64,000 bases of DNA from Candidatus Defluviilinea proxima (GTDB lineage Bacteria > Chloroflexota > Anaerolineae > Anaerolineales > Villigracilaceae): the NCBI GenBank assembly GCA_016721115.1, contig JADKIW010000001.1, positions 1,379,501-1,443,500 of the forward strand, read 5' to 3'. The position numbers were made by a program, and so were the translations under genes. A model generated the notes under the pieces. That model made no database searches. It worked only from the letters and a program-made list of their open reading frames with translations, and was not told where the DNA came from. Positions 1 to 7,661 of the stretch are shown here, in pieces. Each line of letters starts with the position of its first letter. The stretch's first letter is position 1.

Positions 1-204
1 GATCAGAACCATGAGCTTGCTTTCAATTTCGAAGCGCTTCTTGTTGATGACCTTATCGGCTTTGAGTATTTCCTCAGATGCCTTGAGATCGCGCTTCTTT
101 AAAGCTTCCACTGTGTTGATGATGGCCTGTTCGACCATGCTCCCAAGCACGAGGACTTCATCTTTTACCTGTTGGATTTCGGATTCGAATGTTTTTCTAA
201 GCAT
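1..204 (-). CDS. phoU: PhoU family phosphate regulator, N-terminal part (cut by window edge)
   Basis: The last gene of the pst operon; only its first 68 codons lie in the window. The translation starts MLRKTFESEIQQVKDEV and continues with LGSMVEQAI, the opening helix of PhoU three-helix bundles, and closely resembles the second PhoU at 6848-7540. PhoU proteins restrain Pst transport and signal phosphate sufficiency to the PhoR kinase. The gene lies 33 bases beyond the pstB stop, in the standard pstSCAB-phoU order. The start is the ATG at 204; the remainder of the gene is outside the window. Confidence 0.9.
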   Translation of the reverse strand, partial: MLRKTFESEIQQVKDEVLVLGSMVEQAIINTVEALKKRDLKASEEILKADKVINKKRFEIESKLMVLI

Positions 205-237
205 AATGCCTCACATTAGGTATTCGTTTATTATACA

Positions 238-1026
238 TTATCCAAACCGGCCGGTGACATAATCCTCGGTACGTTTGTCTTTTGGATTTGTGAATATACG
301 GTTGGTTTCGTCGAACTCGATCACGGTACCGGAACGGTGATCGTCGATCATCATCATGGCTGTTTTATCAGAGGCGCGCGCCGCTTGTTGCATGTTATGG
401 GTGACGATGATGATGGTGTAGTTCTTCTTCAGTTCCTGCATGAGTTCTTCGATGCGCAAGGTCGAGATCGGGTCCAAGGCTGAAGCGGGTTCATCCATCA
501 AAATGATCTCAGGCTGGATGGCAATGGTGCGGGCAATGCACAGGCGTTGTTGCTGTCCGCCTGAAAGCTCATAGGCGCTTTTCTGAAGCAGGTCTTTTAC
601 TTCTTCCCATAAAGCCGCGCCACGTAGGGATTGTTCCACCAATTCATCCATGTTGCCCTTGAAGCCGTTGATGCGTGCGCCCCAAGCGATATTCTCGTAA
701 ATGGATTTGGGGAATGGGTTGGGCTTCTGAAAGACCATGCCGATGCGGCGACGTGCTTCTACAGGGTCAACATCCTTGCTGTAGAGGTTTTGTCCGTGTA
801 AAAGAAGTTCACCTGTCACACGACAGTTGGGGACAAAATCATTCATGCGATTGAAGGAACGAAGCAATGTGGATTTTCCACAACCAGAAGGCCCAATGAT
901 CGCAGTGATCTTCTGTTTTTCGACTTTGATATTCACTCCCCGCACGGCTGTGTAATTGCCGTAATGAATGGAAAGATCATTCGTTACGATTGCGTATTCT
1001 GGTGTTGTAGTATTTTCATTTTCCAT
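238..1026 (-). CDS. pstB: Phosphate ABC transporter ATP-binding protein PstB
   Basis: The cytoplasmic ATPase of the high-affinity phosphate importer PstSCAB. The 262 residues include Walker A GPSGCGKST (about 45-53), the Q-loop FQKPNPFPKSIYENI typical of PstB, signature LSGGQ (154-158), Walker B IILMDEP (174-180) and switch His210. The length matches the family (about 250-270). It lies 22 bases downstream of pstA and directly before phoU, so it is co-transcribed with the permeases. No unusual feature is seen. Confidence 0.97.
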   Translation of the reverse strand: MENENTTTPEYAIVTNDLSIHYGNYTAVRGVNIKVEKQKITAIIGPSGCGKSTLLRSFNRMNDFVPNCRVTGELLLHGQNLYSKDVDPVEARRRIGMVFQKPNPFPKSIYENIAWGARINGFKGNMDELVEQSLRGAALWEEVKDLLQKSAYELSGGQQQRLCIARTIAIQPEIILMDEPASALDPISTLRIEELMQELKKNYTIIIVTHNMQQAARASDKTAMMMIDDHRSGTVIEFDETNRIFTNPKDKRTEDYVTGRFG

Positions 1027-1048
1027 GAGTCACATCCAAGAGAGTAGA

Positions 1049-2281
1049 TTACAGCCTTCGCTGGAAACGATTGCGAAGTAGGATAGCTGTTGCATTTAAG
1101 GAAAGTAGCATGACCATCAAAACAATAATGGCGCTGGCGGCAATGGCGTGGAATTCAGGCTGGGCGCGTGTTGTCCAGTTGAATATCTGAATTGGCAACG
1201 CTGTAAATTTTGAGAAAGGCCCTTGTGGGTCAACAGTGATAAATGTGGACGCTCCCACCACGATCAGTGGGGCAGTCTCGCCGATGGCACGAGATATGGA
1301 AAGGATGGTTCCGGTGAGAATGCCAGCGATCGAATTCGGTAATACATGATGCCAGATCGTTTGCCAGCGGGTAGCTCCCACACCATAGGCCGCCTGTCGC
1401 AGGGAATCTGGGACTGCTTTGATAGCCTCTTGTGCGTTGATGATGATCAACGGTAAGACCAATACACCCATCGTAAGCCCGGCGGCGAGGATGGTGCGTC
1501 CGTTTGAATCGGTAACGCCAAACAATTTTCCGCTGGTAAAAGGTTCAAGAACACGTACAAAGAGGGCAAGGCCCAACATGCCATACACAATGCTTGGAAC
1601 ACCTGCCAGATTGTTGATATTGGTTTGAATAATGCGAGTCAATAAATTTTTCGGCGCATATTCCTGTAAATATACGGCTGCACCAACGCCAATGGGTAAA
1701 GCGAACAAAATGGCGATTCCCACCAACCACAGAGACCCGAGGATGGCCGTGCGAGCGCCTGCGAATTCAGCGCGCGACGACATGGGGGTGGTGAGAAAAC
1801 TCATGGTCAACCATGTGCGGAATTCAAGTTTTGCATCGGGATATTTTTCTGCAATTTCTGCTTCGATATCGGCTTTGTGAAACAAGGATTCGGTCAGCGA
1901 CCAGACGCCCTTTGTGTCGATTCGGATGATTCTTTCGAGAACAAGAGATAAAAGGTCTGCCTGCGAGCGCTTTTCCATTGCTTGTTCGTTATTCAATTTG
2001 TTGTAGGCGCCCTTGGAAAGGTTCGTTTTTAGAACATCCACCAATTCTTGTTGACTTAGTTCGTTTAATGGCTTCGATGTAATCGTGGACGGGTCTATTT
2101 TGTACTCATAGGCGGTATACCCAAAGGCACCGTCTACAATGTTATAGAGAAGCGCAGTAAGGCTGATCACAGCGATCAGCAATGCTGAAAGGAAAGCGGT
2201 TTGTCCAATAGTTGCTTTGCGATACCGTCCATCCAATTCACGACGGAATGCGTCACCTTGAGGAAAATTATTCTTATTCAT
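1049..2281 (-). CDS. pstA: Phosphate ABC transporter permease PstA
   Basis: One of the two membrane subunits of the phosphate importer. It has an N-terminal membrane segment (LLIAVISLTALLYNIV), then a soluble stretch of roughly 130 residues, then the BPD_transp_1 core with five more segments and the EAIKAVPDSLRQAAYGVGAT coupling region. At 410 residues it is longer than E. coli PstA (296) because of that inserted extracytoplasmic region. I chose the internal ATG at 2281 (MNKNNFPQG) because AGAGAA lies upstream at the proper distance; the frame is open up to 2305. It overlaps the end of pstC by 8 bases, which suggests translational coupling. Confidence 0.93.
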   Translation of the reverse strand: MNKNNFPQGDAFRRELDGRYRKATIGQTAFLSALLIAVISLTALLYNIVDGAFGYTAYEYKIDPSTITSKPLNELSQQELVDVLKTNLSKGAYNKLNNEQAMEKRSQADLLSLVLERIIRIDTKGVWSLTESLFHKADIEAEIAEKYPDAKLEFRTWLTMSFLTTPMSSRAEFAGARTAILGSLWLVGIAILFALPIGVGAAVYLQEYAPKNLLTRIIQTNINNLAGVPSIVYGMLGLALFVRVLEPFTSGKLFGVTDSNGRTILAAGLTMGVLVLPLIIINAQEAIKAVPDSLRQAAYGVGATRWQTIWHHVLPNSIAGILTGTILSISRAIGETAPLIVVGASTFITVDPQGPFSKFTALPIQIFNWTTRAQPEFHAIAASAIIVLMVMLLSLNATAILLRNRFQRRL

Positions 2282-3209
2282 ATTGTTCTCTAAATCTTTG
2301 CACAATATATTGGCTGATCAAATTCAAGGCGAGAGTCACCAGGAACAACATCAATGCAATGGCGAAAAGGCTGGTGTAGTCAATGGAACCGTAACTTAAG
2401 TCGCCGCCACTGATACGTGCGATGTTGCCGGTCATGGTTTCCGCCGCTTGAAATGGATTGAATGTGAAATTCGGCCCAGACCCTGCGGCCACAGCTACGA
2501 TCATGGTCTCGCCGATGGCACGTGAAATGCCCAAGATGATCGCCGCACCAATACCGGAGAGGGCGGCGGGCAATACCACCTGCAAACTGGTTTCGAGCTT
2601 TGTTGCACCCATGGCATATGCGCCTTCGCGTAAGGGGCGGGGGACCGCGCTGAATGCATCCTCGCTCATCGAGGAGATCAACGGCAGGATCATAATTCCC
2701 ATGACCAACCCTGCGGAGAGCATGTTGTAGACTTCGATGTTATCTTTCCCTAAAATAGATTGCAAAAGTGGAGTTACAAAAAGTAAGGCAAAAAAACCAT
2801 AAACGACTGTGGGGATTCCCGCTAGAATTTCAAGAATTGGTTTTAAGATCGAACGAGCTTTCGGAGAGGCATATTCACTTAAGTACAGAGCAGCTGAAAG
2901 TCCGAGTGGAAGCGAGATGAGCATTGCAATAAGGCTCGTGATCAAGGTGGATGTCACAAGCGGCCAGATACCATATTTTCCGACCCCGGGTTGCCATTCT
3001 GTGGTGCCGAAAAATTTTGCAAGTGTCACGTCGGAATTGTTGAAGAAAAGCAGGGCTTCTTTGCCCAATTCGTACACCAGTGTAACGGTAATAATAATGG
3101 ATAAAACGCCTGCAATAAAAAGCAGGGATTGGATAACGGTTTCGCCGGGCCTTGATTTTTTTGTCAAATTGAAAGGGCGGAAATTCTGGGTGGTCAAAGC
3201 ATTCCTCAA
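2274..3209 (-). CDS. pstC: Phosphate ABC transporter permease PstC
   Basis: The second membrane subunit of PstSCAB, 311 residues with six predicted membrane spans. The N-terminal span (VIQSLLFIAGVLSIIITVTL) is followed by a short external region and the permease core, with the coupling sequence SEDAFSAVPRPLREGAYAMG and a GETMIV segment conserved in phosphate permeases. It follows pstS after a 96-base gap that holds a hairpin (3256-3282). The length is normal for the family. Confidence 0.95.
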   Translation of the reverse strand: MRNALTTQNFRPFNLTKKSRPGETVIQSLLFIAGVLSIIITVTLVYELGKEALLFFNNSDVTLAKFFGTTEWQPGVGKYGIWPLVTSTLITSLIAMLISLPLGLSAALYLSEYASPKARSILKPILEILAGIPTVVYGFFALLFVTPLLQSILGKDNIEVYNMLSAGLVMGIMILPLISSMSEDAFSAVPRPLREGAYAMGATKLETSLQVVLPAALSGIGAAIILGISRAIGETMIVAVAAGSGPNFTFNPFQAAETMTGNIARISGGDLSYGSIDYTSLFAIALMLFLVTLALNLISQYIVQRFREQYE

Positions 3210-3255
3210 TTCACAAAAACTTTCTTACGTATCTAGTATTTGTTTTACGACATAC

Positions 3256-3282
3256 AGGGCTGACCTCTCTGAGGCCAGCCCT
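3256..3282 (-). promoter_or_regulatory. Intercistronic hairpin between pstS and pstC
   Basis: Two 12-base arms (3256-3267 and 3271-3282) with a TCT loop. On the minus-strand RNA the only non-Watson-Crick pair is a G-U wobble; on the plus strand the same position is an A-C mismatch, so the structure fits minus-strand RNA. There is no U-tract. In binding-protein operons such hairpins often stabilise the upstream message so that PstS is made in excess. That role is inference here. Confidence 0.6.
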
Positions 3283-3305
3283 GCTAACTTTATCGAACGG
3301 ACGAA

Positions 3306-4382
3306 CTAGTTGCCAGTGGCGGTCTTCCAGGCATCCATGGAGGCCTGAAGGTCTGCCTCAGGAGCGGGGAAGTAACCCACATCGCTAATTTCGTTGTTCA
3401 CATTGGTCAGGTAGAAGTAGATGAACGCGGCGACCTGGGGCTTCTCTTTGAGGATGTTTGCATCCGAGTAGATGAAGAGCGGGCGGGAGATCGGGTATGT
3501 GCCATCATCCACGGTGGTCTTGGAAGGTTCAACACCTTCAACTGCCACAGCCTTCAACTTGCCAGCATTCTCTTCGAAGTAAGCGTAGCCGAAGTAACCA
3601 ATGGCGAACTTGGAACCTTCAACACCCTGGACGAGCACGTTGTCGTCTTCAGAGAACTGGGCGCCAGCGGCACCGAGCAGGGCTTCCTTACCAGCTTTGG
3701 TGTCGGCCTTGCCATCTGCATCTTTGTAAAGAGGTGCAACAACTGCTTCGTTGAAGTAATCGAATGTGCCGCTATCTGCACCAGGGCCGTAGACCAAAAT
3801 GGTTTCGGCGGGGTAGGAAGGATCAACTTCGTTCCACTTGGTGTATTGGGCGGTGAAGATCTTGCCAAGCTGTTCCTTTGTGAGGCTGGTGACGAAATCA
3901 TTTTCAGCACTGACAACGACTGTCAAAGCATCGGTACCTACACGGAACTCAACAGGTACACGGGGAGTAGCTAAAGCTGCGCAGGCTTCCACTTCACCGT
4001 CTTTGATCTTCCGGGAAGAGTTGGCGATATCGGTCTCGCCGGTCTTGCAGAAGCGCTCGAAACCAGCACCGGAGCCAATGCTATCAACGGTGATGTTGCC
4101 GGTGTAGCCTTCCTGTTGGAAGAGTTCGGACATGCGCTCGGAAAGGGGGAACACGGTGGATGAACCGGCGGTGACGATGTCACCGGTCACGGCATCGGGC
4201 ATATACATAGCCATCGGGTCTACGGTCGGTTCCACGGTGGGAACTTCGGTGGCGGGCACGGCGGTAGGCTCAGCAGGGACTTCAGTGGGTTTGGGAGCCT
4301 CTGTAGCGGGGGCACCGCATGCGGCGAGCACGAAGCTCAAGATAACGAACACGAACAGTAAAGAACGAACAGTTTTGGTCAT
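3306..4382 (-). CDS. pstS: Phosphate-binding lipoprotein PstS
   Basis: Extracytoplasmic phosphate-binding subunit that feeds PstCA. The start is the ATG at 4382, preceded by AAGGAG. A lipoprotein signal (RSLLFVFVILSFVLAACG) has its lipobox Cys at residue 22. A Pro/Thr/Glu-rich linker of about 35 residues follows, as is common for surface lipoproteins of monoderm-like Chloroflexota. The binding domain carries TAGSSTVFPLSERM and SIGSGAGFERFCKTG, the loops that ligand phosphate in PstS, and a late GVEGSKFAIGYFGYAYF segment. The open frame extends to 4463, but that extension lacks a ribosome site and would bury the signal peptide. It is the first gene of the operon, behind a Pho-type box. Confidence 0.96.
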   Translation of the reverse strand: MTKTVRSLLFVFVILSFVLAACGAPATEAPKPTEVPAEPTAVPATEVPTVEPTVDPMAMYMPDAVTGDIVTAGSSTVFPLSERMSELFQQEGYTGNITVDSIGSGAGFERFCKTGETDIANSSRKIKDGEVEACAALATPRVPVEFRVGTDALTVVVSAENDFVTSLTKEQLGKIFTAQYTKWNEVDPSYPAETILVYGPGADSGTFDYFNEAVVAPLYKDADGKADTKAGKEALLGAAGAQFSEDDNVLVQGVEGSKFAIGYFGYAYFEENAGKLKAVAVEGVEPSKTTVDDGTYPISRPLFIYSDANILKEKPQVAAFIYFYLTNVNNEISDVGYFPAPEADLQASMDAWKTATGN

Positions 4383-4403
4383 TTCTATTTTTCTCCTTTG
4401 TTT

Positions 4404-4471
4404 TGTATAACGAATGAATAATAACAAGGGCCTTTTAATGGCAATGGAAGAACAGGTTAACATCTCGTTAA
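4404..4471 (-). promoter_or_regulatory. Pho-box promoter of pstS (five 11-bp-phased repeats plus -10)
   Basis: On the minus strand, hexamers TTAACG, TTAACC, TTCCAT, TTAAAA and TTGTTA begin exactly 11 bases apart; on the plus strand they occupy 4466-4471, 4455-4460, 4444-4449, 4433-4438 and 4422-4427. A TATACA -10 candidate is at 4404-4409, with no consensus -35 at the correct distance, which suits an activator-dependent promoter. Direct repeats of TTAACA-like hexamers with 5-base spacers are the known architecture of PhoP boxes in Bacillus; the equivalence here is inferred. The start codon is 22 bases below the -10. Confidence 0.75.
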
Positions 4472-4496
4472 TGGTTAAGTTAATGGATTAAATAAA

Positions 4497-4541
4497 CTGT
4501 CCGCCGAAATCTACGGCGGACAGGTGTCTCCTTTGGGAGAC
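4497..4541 (-). terminator. Terminator after surE (two hairpins)
   Basis: The outer hairpin at 4497-4523 has perfect 10-base arms (CTGTCCGCCG and its complement) and is followed on the minus strand by TTTATTT. A second small hairpin (GTCTCC/GGAGAC) sits at 4526-4541 on the surE side. Together they separate the PHP-surE transcript from the pstS promoter. Confidence 0.75.
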
Positions 4542-4565
4542 AAAAATAAGGAGTATAAGAAAAAC

Positions 4566-5402
4566 TCAATCACTATAAAACAGGCTGACTTTACCGGAAG
4601 GTGCGGGTAATTCAGTTTCATATGATGGTTCATCCCAATGCCAACTGTGTAGGTCCATTAATGCGCGATAGGCGGTGAGATCAAGTTGAAGTGGTGTAAC
4701 AGAGACAAAACCTTCAGCCAATGCGCCCACATCTGTTCGGCGTTCAGGAACACCGGTGGGAGCGTCGCCGCCGATCCAATAATAGGGTTTGCCGCGTGGG
4801 TCAATACGCTCATCAAGGCGGCTGTGATAAACGCGCAACCCCTGTCGGGTAAGGATGACGCCGCGTATCTGTTCATCGGGAAGAAAAGGCACATTGATGT
4901 TGAGCAGGATCTCGTGAGAAAGACCGTTCTCGATCACCTGGCGAACGATCTTCGATGCCGCACGTGCCGCCGGGCCGTAGTCAATATCTCCGATGTGGTT
5001 GTCCATTGTTTCCAGTGAAACGGCAATGCCGGGGATGCCTGCGATCACCGCTTCCATGGCGGCTGTCACAGTTCCTGAGTAGGTGACATCGTGCCCGAGA
5101 TTTGCTCCCGCGTTGATGCCTGAGACCACAAGATCAATTGGTTCTTTGAAATAGCCGAGCGTGCCCAACGCCACACAATCGGATGGGGCACCATCGCTGG
5201 CAAATGCCTGAGTGCCATCTGCGAGTCGGACTTCCTTGACACGGAGTGCGCGATCTAACGTTTTGACGTGCCCGCCTCCTGACCAGTTTCGTTCTGGTGC
5301 CATGACCGAAACTTTTCCCAGCTTTTGCATTTCATAGACCAATGCCAGTAGGCCGGGCGCGAATACGCCGTCATCGTTTGTTACGAGAATGTGCTTCGTC
5401 AT
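4566..5402 (-). CDS. surE: 5'/3'-nucleotidase SurE
   Basis: A survival-protein-E family phosphatase that removes phosphate from nucleoside monophosphates using a divalent metal. The N-terminus ILVTNDDGVFAPGL holds the metal-binding Asp pair, and SGINAGANLGHDVTYSGT is the second conserved block with the catalytic Asn. At 278 residues it is within the family range (about 250-270) with a short C-terminal tail. It ends a three-gene unit with the PHP gene and a 33-residue membrane peptide. Because the unit starts behind a Pho-type box, a role in recovering phosphate from nucleotides during starvation is likely (inference). Confidence 0.95.
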   Translation of the reverse strand: MTKHILVTNDDGVFAPGLLALVYEMQKLGKVSVMAPERNWSGGGHVKTLDRALRVKEVRLADGTQAFASDGAPSDCVALGTLGYFKEPIDLVVSGINAGANLGHDVTYSGTVTAAMEAVIAGIPGIAVSLETMDNHIGDIDYGPAARAASKIVRQVIENGLSHEILLNINVPFLPDEQIRGVILTRQGLRVYHSRLDERIDPRGKPYYWIGGDAPTGVPERRTDVGALAEGFVSVTPLQLDLTAYRALMDLHSWHWDEPSYETELPAPSGKVSLFYSD

Positions 5403-5404
5403 TC

Positions 5405-5506
5405 TTAATGATCCTTGTTCAGATATCCATTGCGTTTTTGAGCAGTATCTACAACGAAGATCGTGAAAAGGCTTAAGATCATGAGTGATAGGATGATGAA
5501 TTCCAT
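5405..5506 (-). CDS. Small single-span membrane protein (33 aa)
   Basis: A short frame wedged between the PHP gene (16-base gap) and surE (2-base gap). The ATG at 5506 is preceded by CAGGAAAT at a suitable distance. The product begins with a hydrophobic helix (FIILSLMILSLFTIFVV) and ends in a basic, polar tail with VDTAQKRNGYL. That tail closely matches the tail of another small frame at 6452-6565 (VDAKQKRDAFL), which argues that both are real genes of one family. I do not recognise the family and make no functional claim. Confidence 0.6.
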   Translation of the reverse strand: MEFIILSLMILSLFTIFVVDTAQKRNGYLNKDH

Positions 5507-5522
5507 GTGTAAATTTCCTGGC

Positions 5523-6227
5523 TTATGCGGGGTTTGCAAGTCGCACGAACGCACTGCCGACATAGTTTGCCGCCCAACTCCCCAAAATACGGACGGAATT
5601 CCACTCTTTTTGCTTGCGAATACGAACATTTTTGTTTCGTAGCGCAGCGATCAGATCATCGGCGGTGTGTCCATCGTATTCGGTGATACCCAACCCGATG
5701 GCCTCAATGATATGAGCATCACTGCTGGCGGTTTGTGCAATATCCAGTCGGTCCGCAAGGACACGCGCATAATGATTGCTCATTTTGTCGATGGTGGTGG
5801 CATTGTAGGTTTCGATGGCGATCAGAGTGTTGGCAACATCTGTATTGCGGAGCGCCTTTAAGATCGAGTAAGCGCTTAAGCTTTTCATTCCCAGCCCGCC
5901 TGCCATGGGATGTGGGGCAATACAGAACCCGCCCAATTCGCGGACCTTGAGAACGGTCTCGATTAAAGGACGATCGCGTTCGATTTTTTTCGTAACGTTC
6001 AGAGCGAGCAGGTCGCCATCGGCGGTTGTCACTTCGGTGCCGGGGATGACTTCCACCCCGTATTTGGATGCGATCTCCAGTGCCTTGAGCGAACCAGCGA
6101 TCTCATCGTGATCGGTAATGGCGATCACATCCAGCCCAAGTTGTTGGGCGCGTTTCAAAACAGCGGGCACCGAGGCAGTGCCGTCGTAACTGTAAATGGT
6201 GTGCATGTGTAAATCTGCGAGTCCCAT
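5523..6227 (-). CDS. PHP domain phosphoesterase
   Basis: A 234-residue metal-dependent phosphoesterase of the polymerase and histidinol phosphatase fold. Metal-binding motifs appear in family order: DLHMHTIYSYDG near residue 5, AITDHDE near 38, the Glu of IPGTEV, APHP near 103, and SSDAH near 168. It resembles stand-alone PHP proteins of the TrpH/Rnm type, whose known members hydrolyse 3',5'-nucleoside bisphosphates or short RNA ends. The start at 6227 has AAGGAG upstream. It leads the PHP-small peptide-surE operon behind a Pho-type box, which suggests phosphate scavenging. Confidence 0.85.
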   Translation of the reverse strand: MGLADLHMHTIYSYDGTASVPAVLKRAQQLGLDVIAITDHDEIAGSLKALEIASKYGVEVIPGTEVTTADGDLLALNVTKKIERDRPLIETVLKVRELGGFCIAPHPMAGGLGMKSLSAYSILKALRNTDVANTLIAIETYNATTIDKMSNHYARVLADRLDIAQTASSDAHIIEAIGLGITEYDGHTADDLIAALRNKNVRIRKQKEWNSVRILGSWAANYVGSAFVRLANPA

Positions 6228-6242
6228 GTGTTTTCTCCTTTT

Positions 6243-6307
6243 TGTACACGATCAGTTTAACAAGGGACGTTTAATGGTCGTTCAAGAATGGTTTAAGAGT
6301 AGGTTAA
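6243..6307 (-). promoter_or_regulatory. Pho-box promoter of the PHP-surE operon
   Basis: On the minus strand five hexamers, TTAACC, TTAAAC, TTGAAC, TTAAAC and TTGTTA, start exactly 11 bases apart (plus coordinates 6302, 6291, 6280, 6269 and 6258). The last two units and their spacers, CCATTAAACGTCCCTTGTTA, match the pstS box at 18 of 20 bases. A weak -10 candidate TGTACA is at 6243-6248. The box ends about 30 bases upstream of the ATG, as expected for an activator site overlapping the -35 region. Confidence 0.75.
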
Positions 6308-6385
6308 CGTTTGCAGAGCTTTGCTTAGCTGACTAACACCCCTATGAATAGTTCAGTGACTGTACAGCTTGGGTATTAAAAATAC

Positions 6386-6417
6386 ACAAGAGCCCGGGAG
6401 GAGATCCGGGCCCTTGT
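6386..6417 (-). terminator. Rho-independent terminator below the 37-aa small gene
   Basis: The arms ACAAGAGCCCGG (6386-6397) and CCGGGCCCTTGT (6406-6417) pair with one mismatch. On the minus strand the hairpin is followed by GTATTTTTAATA. It lies 35 bases beyond the stop of the small minus-strand frame at 6452-6565, giving independent evidence that this frame is transcribed. Confidence 0.7.
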
Positions 6418-6451
6418 GAGGAGGAGAGAATGTGATCTTTTTAGGGGCAAT

Positions 6452-6565
6452 TCAGGAGCGTTTTCGGGTGCGTTCCTGCTGGCACAAGAAGGCATCCCGC
6501 TTCTGTTTCGCATCCACGGATATGATCACAAGTAAACCACAAACCATAACAAGGAGAAGAACCAT
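6452..6565 (-). CDS. Small single-span membrane protein (37 aa), relative of the 33-aa protein
   Basis: A short minus-strand frame in the gap between the PHP gene and phoU2. It starts MVLLLVMVCGLLVIIS, a hydrophobic helix, then VDAKQKRDAFL and a basic tail ending TRKRS. Seven of twelve residues at the helix/tail junction are identical to the 33-residue protein at 5405-5506. A terminator follows the stop codon. The ribosome site is poor (AAGGGC only two or three bases from the ATG), so the start or the expression level is uncertain. The function is unknown. Confidence 0.5.
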   Translation of the reverse strand: MVLLLVMVCGLLVIISVDAKQKRDAFLCQQERTRKRS

Positions 6566-6671
6566 GCCCTTAGGATAGCATGGAGTCCCCAAACCGTGCT
6601 TTACAGCGGGTTTGCCGATGCAAAACAATTATGCAAATCCCATTTTGAGCAAATTTTGTCATCTAAATCCA

Positions 6672-6710
6672 TTTACCAGTTGTTAACATGTTTTTCCATG
6701 TATGTTAATT
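6672..6710 (+). promoter_or_regulatory. Pho-box-like repeats upstream of phoU2
   Basis: Hexamers TTTACC (6672), TTAACA (6683), TTCCAT (6694) and TTAATT (6705) are spaced exactly 11 bases apart on the plus strand; the unit TTCCAT also occurs in the pstS box. Further TTAAAT and TTAACA copies at 6719 and 6724 are out of phase. The site lies between divergent genes (phoU2 and the 37-residue frame) and could serve both. The rest of the roughly 280-base gap shows no other gene. Confidence 0.6.
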
Positions 6711-6847
6711 GGCGCATGTTAAATTAACAGAACCTGTCGTTTGTTCATGGTCAATGACTATTTTGTTGACCATAACAGAAGAAGGCAAGTCTTTTGTTTA
6801 CCAAGTTATGCGACACTCTTAAATCTCATATCGCTGGATGGTCAATC

Positions 6848-7540
6848 ATGACACGTGGTGCCTTTCGTCAGGAAATGCAGGAAGTAAAAAACGAAATTTT
6901 GCTCTTGGGTAGCATGGTGGAAGATGCTGTCATGAAATCAGTGAGTGCGTTGAGGGATAATGACCCAGAACATTCTCGCCTGATCATACTCAATGATAAG
7001 GTTATTAATCGAAAAAGTTATGAGATCGAAATATATATTGTGATGCTGATGGCCACACAACAACCCGCCGCACGTGATCTGCGGACACTTGCCTCCAGTT
7101 TGGGGATCTGCACGGAATTGGAGCGGGTCGGTGATTATGCCAAGGGGATCGCCAACCTCAACATCCGCTCGGGAGGGTTGGGGTTTCCTAAAATGATGAG
7201 GGATATTTATGTTATGGGCGAGAAAGCGGTGGACATGCTTCACCGGGCCATGACCACATTTGCCGATGAAGATTTCCAGTCCGCAAGCGACATCATCCCG
7301 CAGGATGACTTGATCGATGAATGTTATACTCGTCTGTATCAAGATGCTGTGAATAGCGTGCTGGAAAATGCGGGGAATATCGAACGTGCAAATTATGTGA
7401 TCTGGGCGGCCCATAACCTTGAGCGGTTAGGCGACCGAGCGACGAACATCTGTGAGCGTGTTATGTATATGGTCACAGGCAATATCCCTGAAGCGTTCAT
7501 TGTGACCGGACAACTTAAACTACCGAACGAAAGTCAATAA
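6848..7540 (+). CDS. phoU: PhoU family protein (second copy)
   Basis: A second PhoU, 230 residues from the ATG at 6848 (MTRGAFRQEMQEVKNEILLLGSMVEDAV), whose start aligns with the other PhoU in the window. A TTG at 6794 is a possible alternative start but would add an atypical N-terminal tail. Two PhoU repeats are visible, with ERVGDYAKGIANL in the first and LERLGDRATNICERV in the second; these are the E/DxxxD metal-cluster motifs. It leads the phoU-CHAD-sixA-ppk operon, so its role is probably tied to polyphosphate rather than to Pst alone (inference). Confidence 0.9.
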   Translation: MTRGAFRQEMQEVKNEILLLGSMVEDAVMKSVSALRDNDPEHSRLIILNDKVINRKSYEIEIYIVMLMATQQPAARDLRTLASSLGICTELERVGDYAKGIANLNIRSGGLGFPKMMRDIYVMGEKAVDMLHRAMTTFADEDFQSASDIIPQDDLIDECYTRLYQDAVNSVLENAGNIERANYVIWAAHNLERLGDRATNICERVMYMVTGNIPEAFIVTGQLKLPNESQ

Positions 7541-7661
7541 ATTTTAAAATGTACGTGTGTGACACCACTTCGACTGTAATACGGACAGGATGGGGGATGT
7601 GGGTGAATTCTGCCTTCAAGAAGTTTGTAGAAAGGCACGAAACCCGGTAAATGGATTTTTT

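Noticed and set aside
6566..6671. Small RNA in the gap between the 37-aa frame and phoU2
   Set aside because: No promoter-terminator pair or stable hairpin could be seen on either strand.
7541..7661. Separate small gene between phoU2 and CHAD
   Set aside because: The only open frame is the in-frame extension of CHAD; no independent start or stop with coding character.
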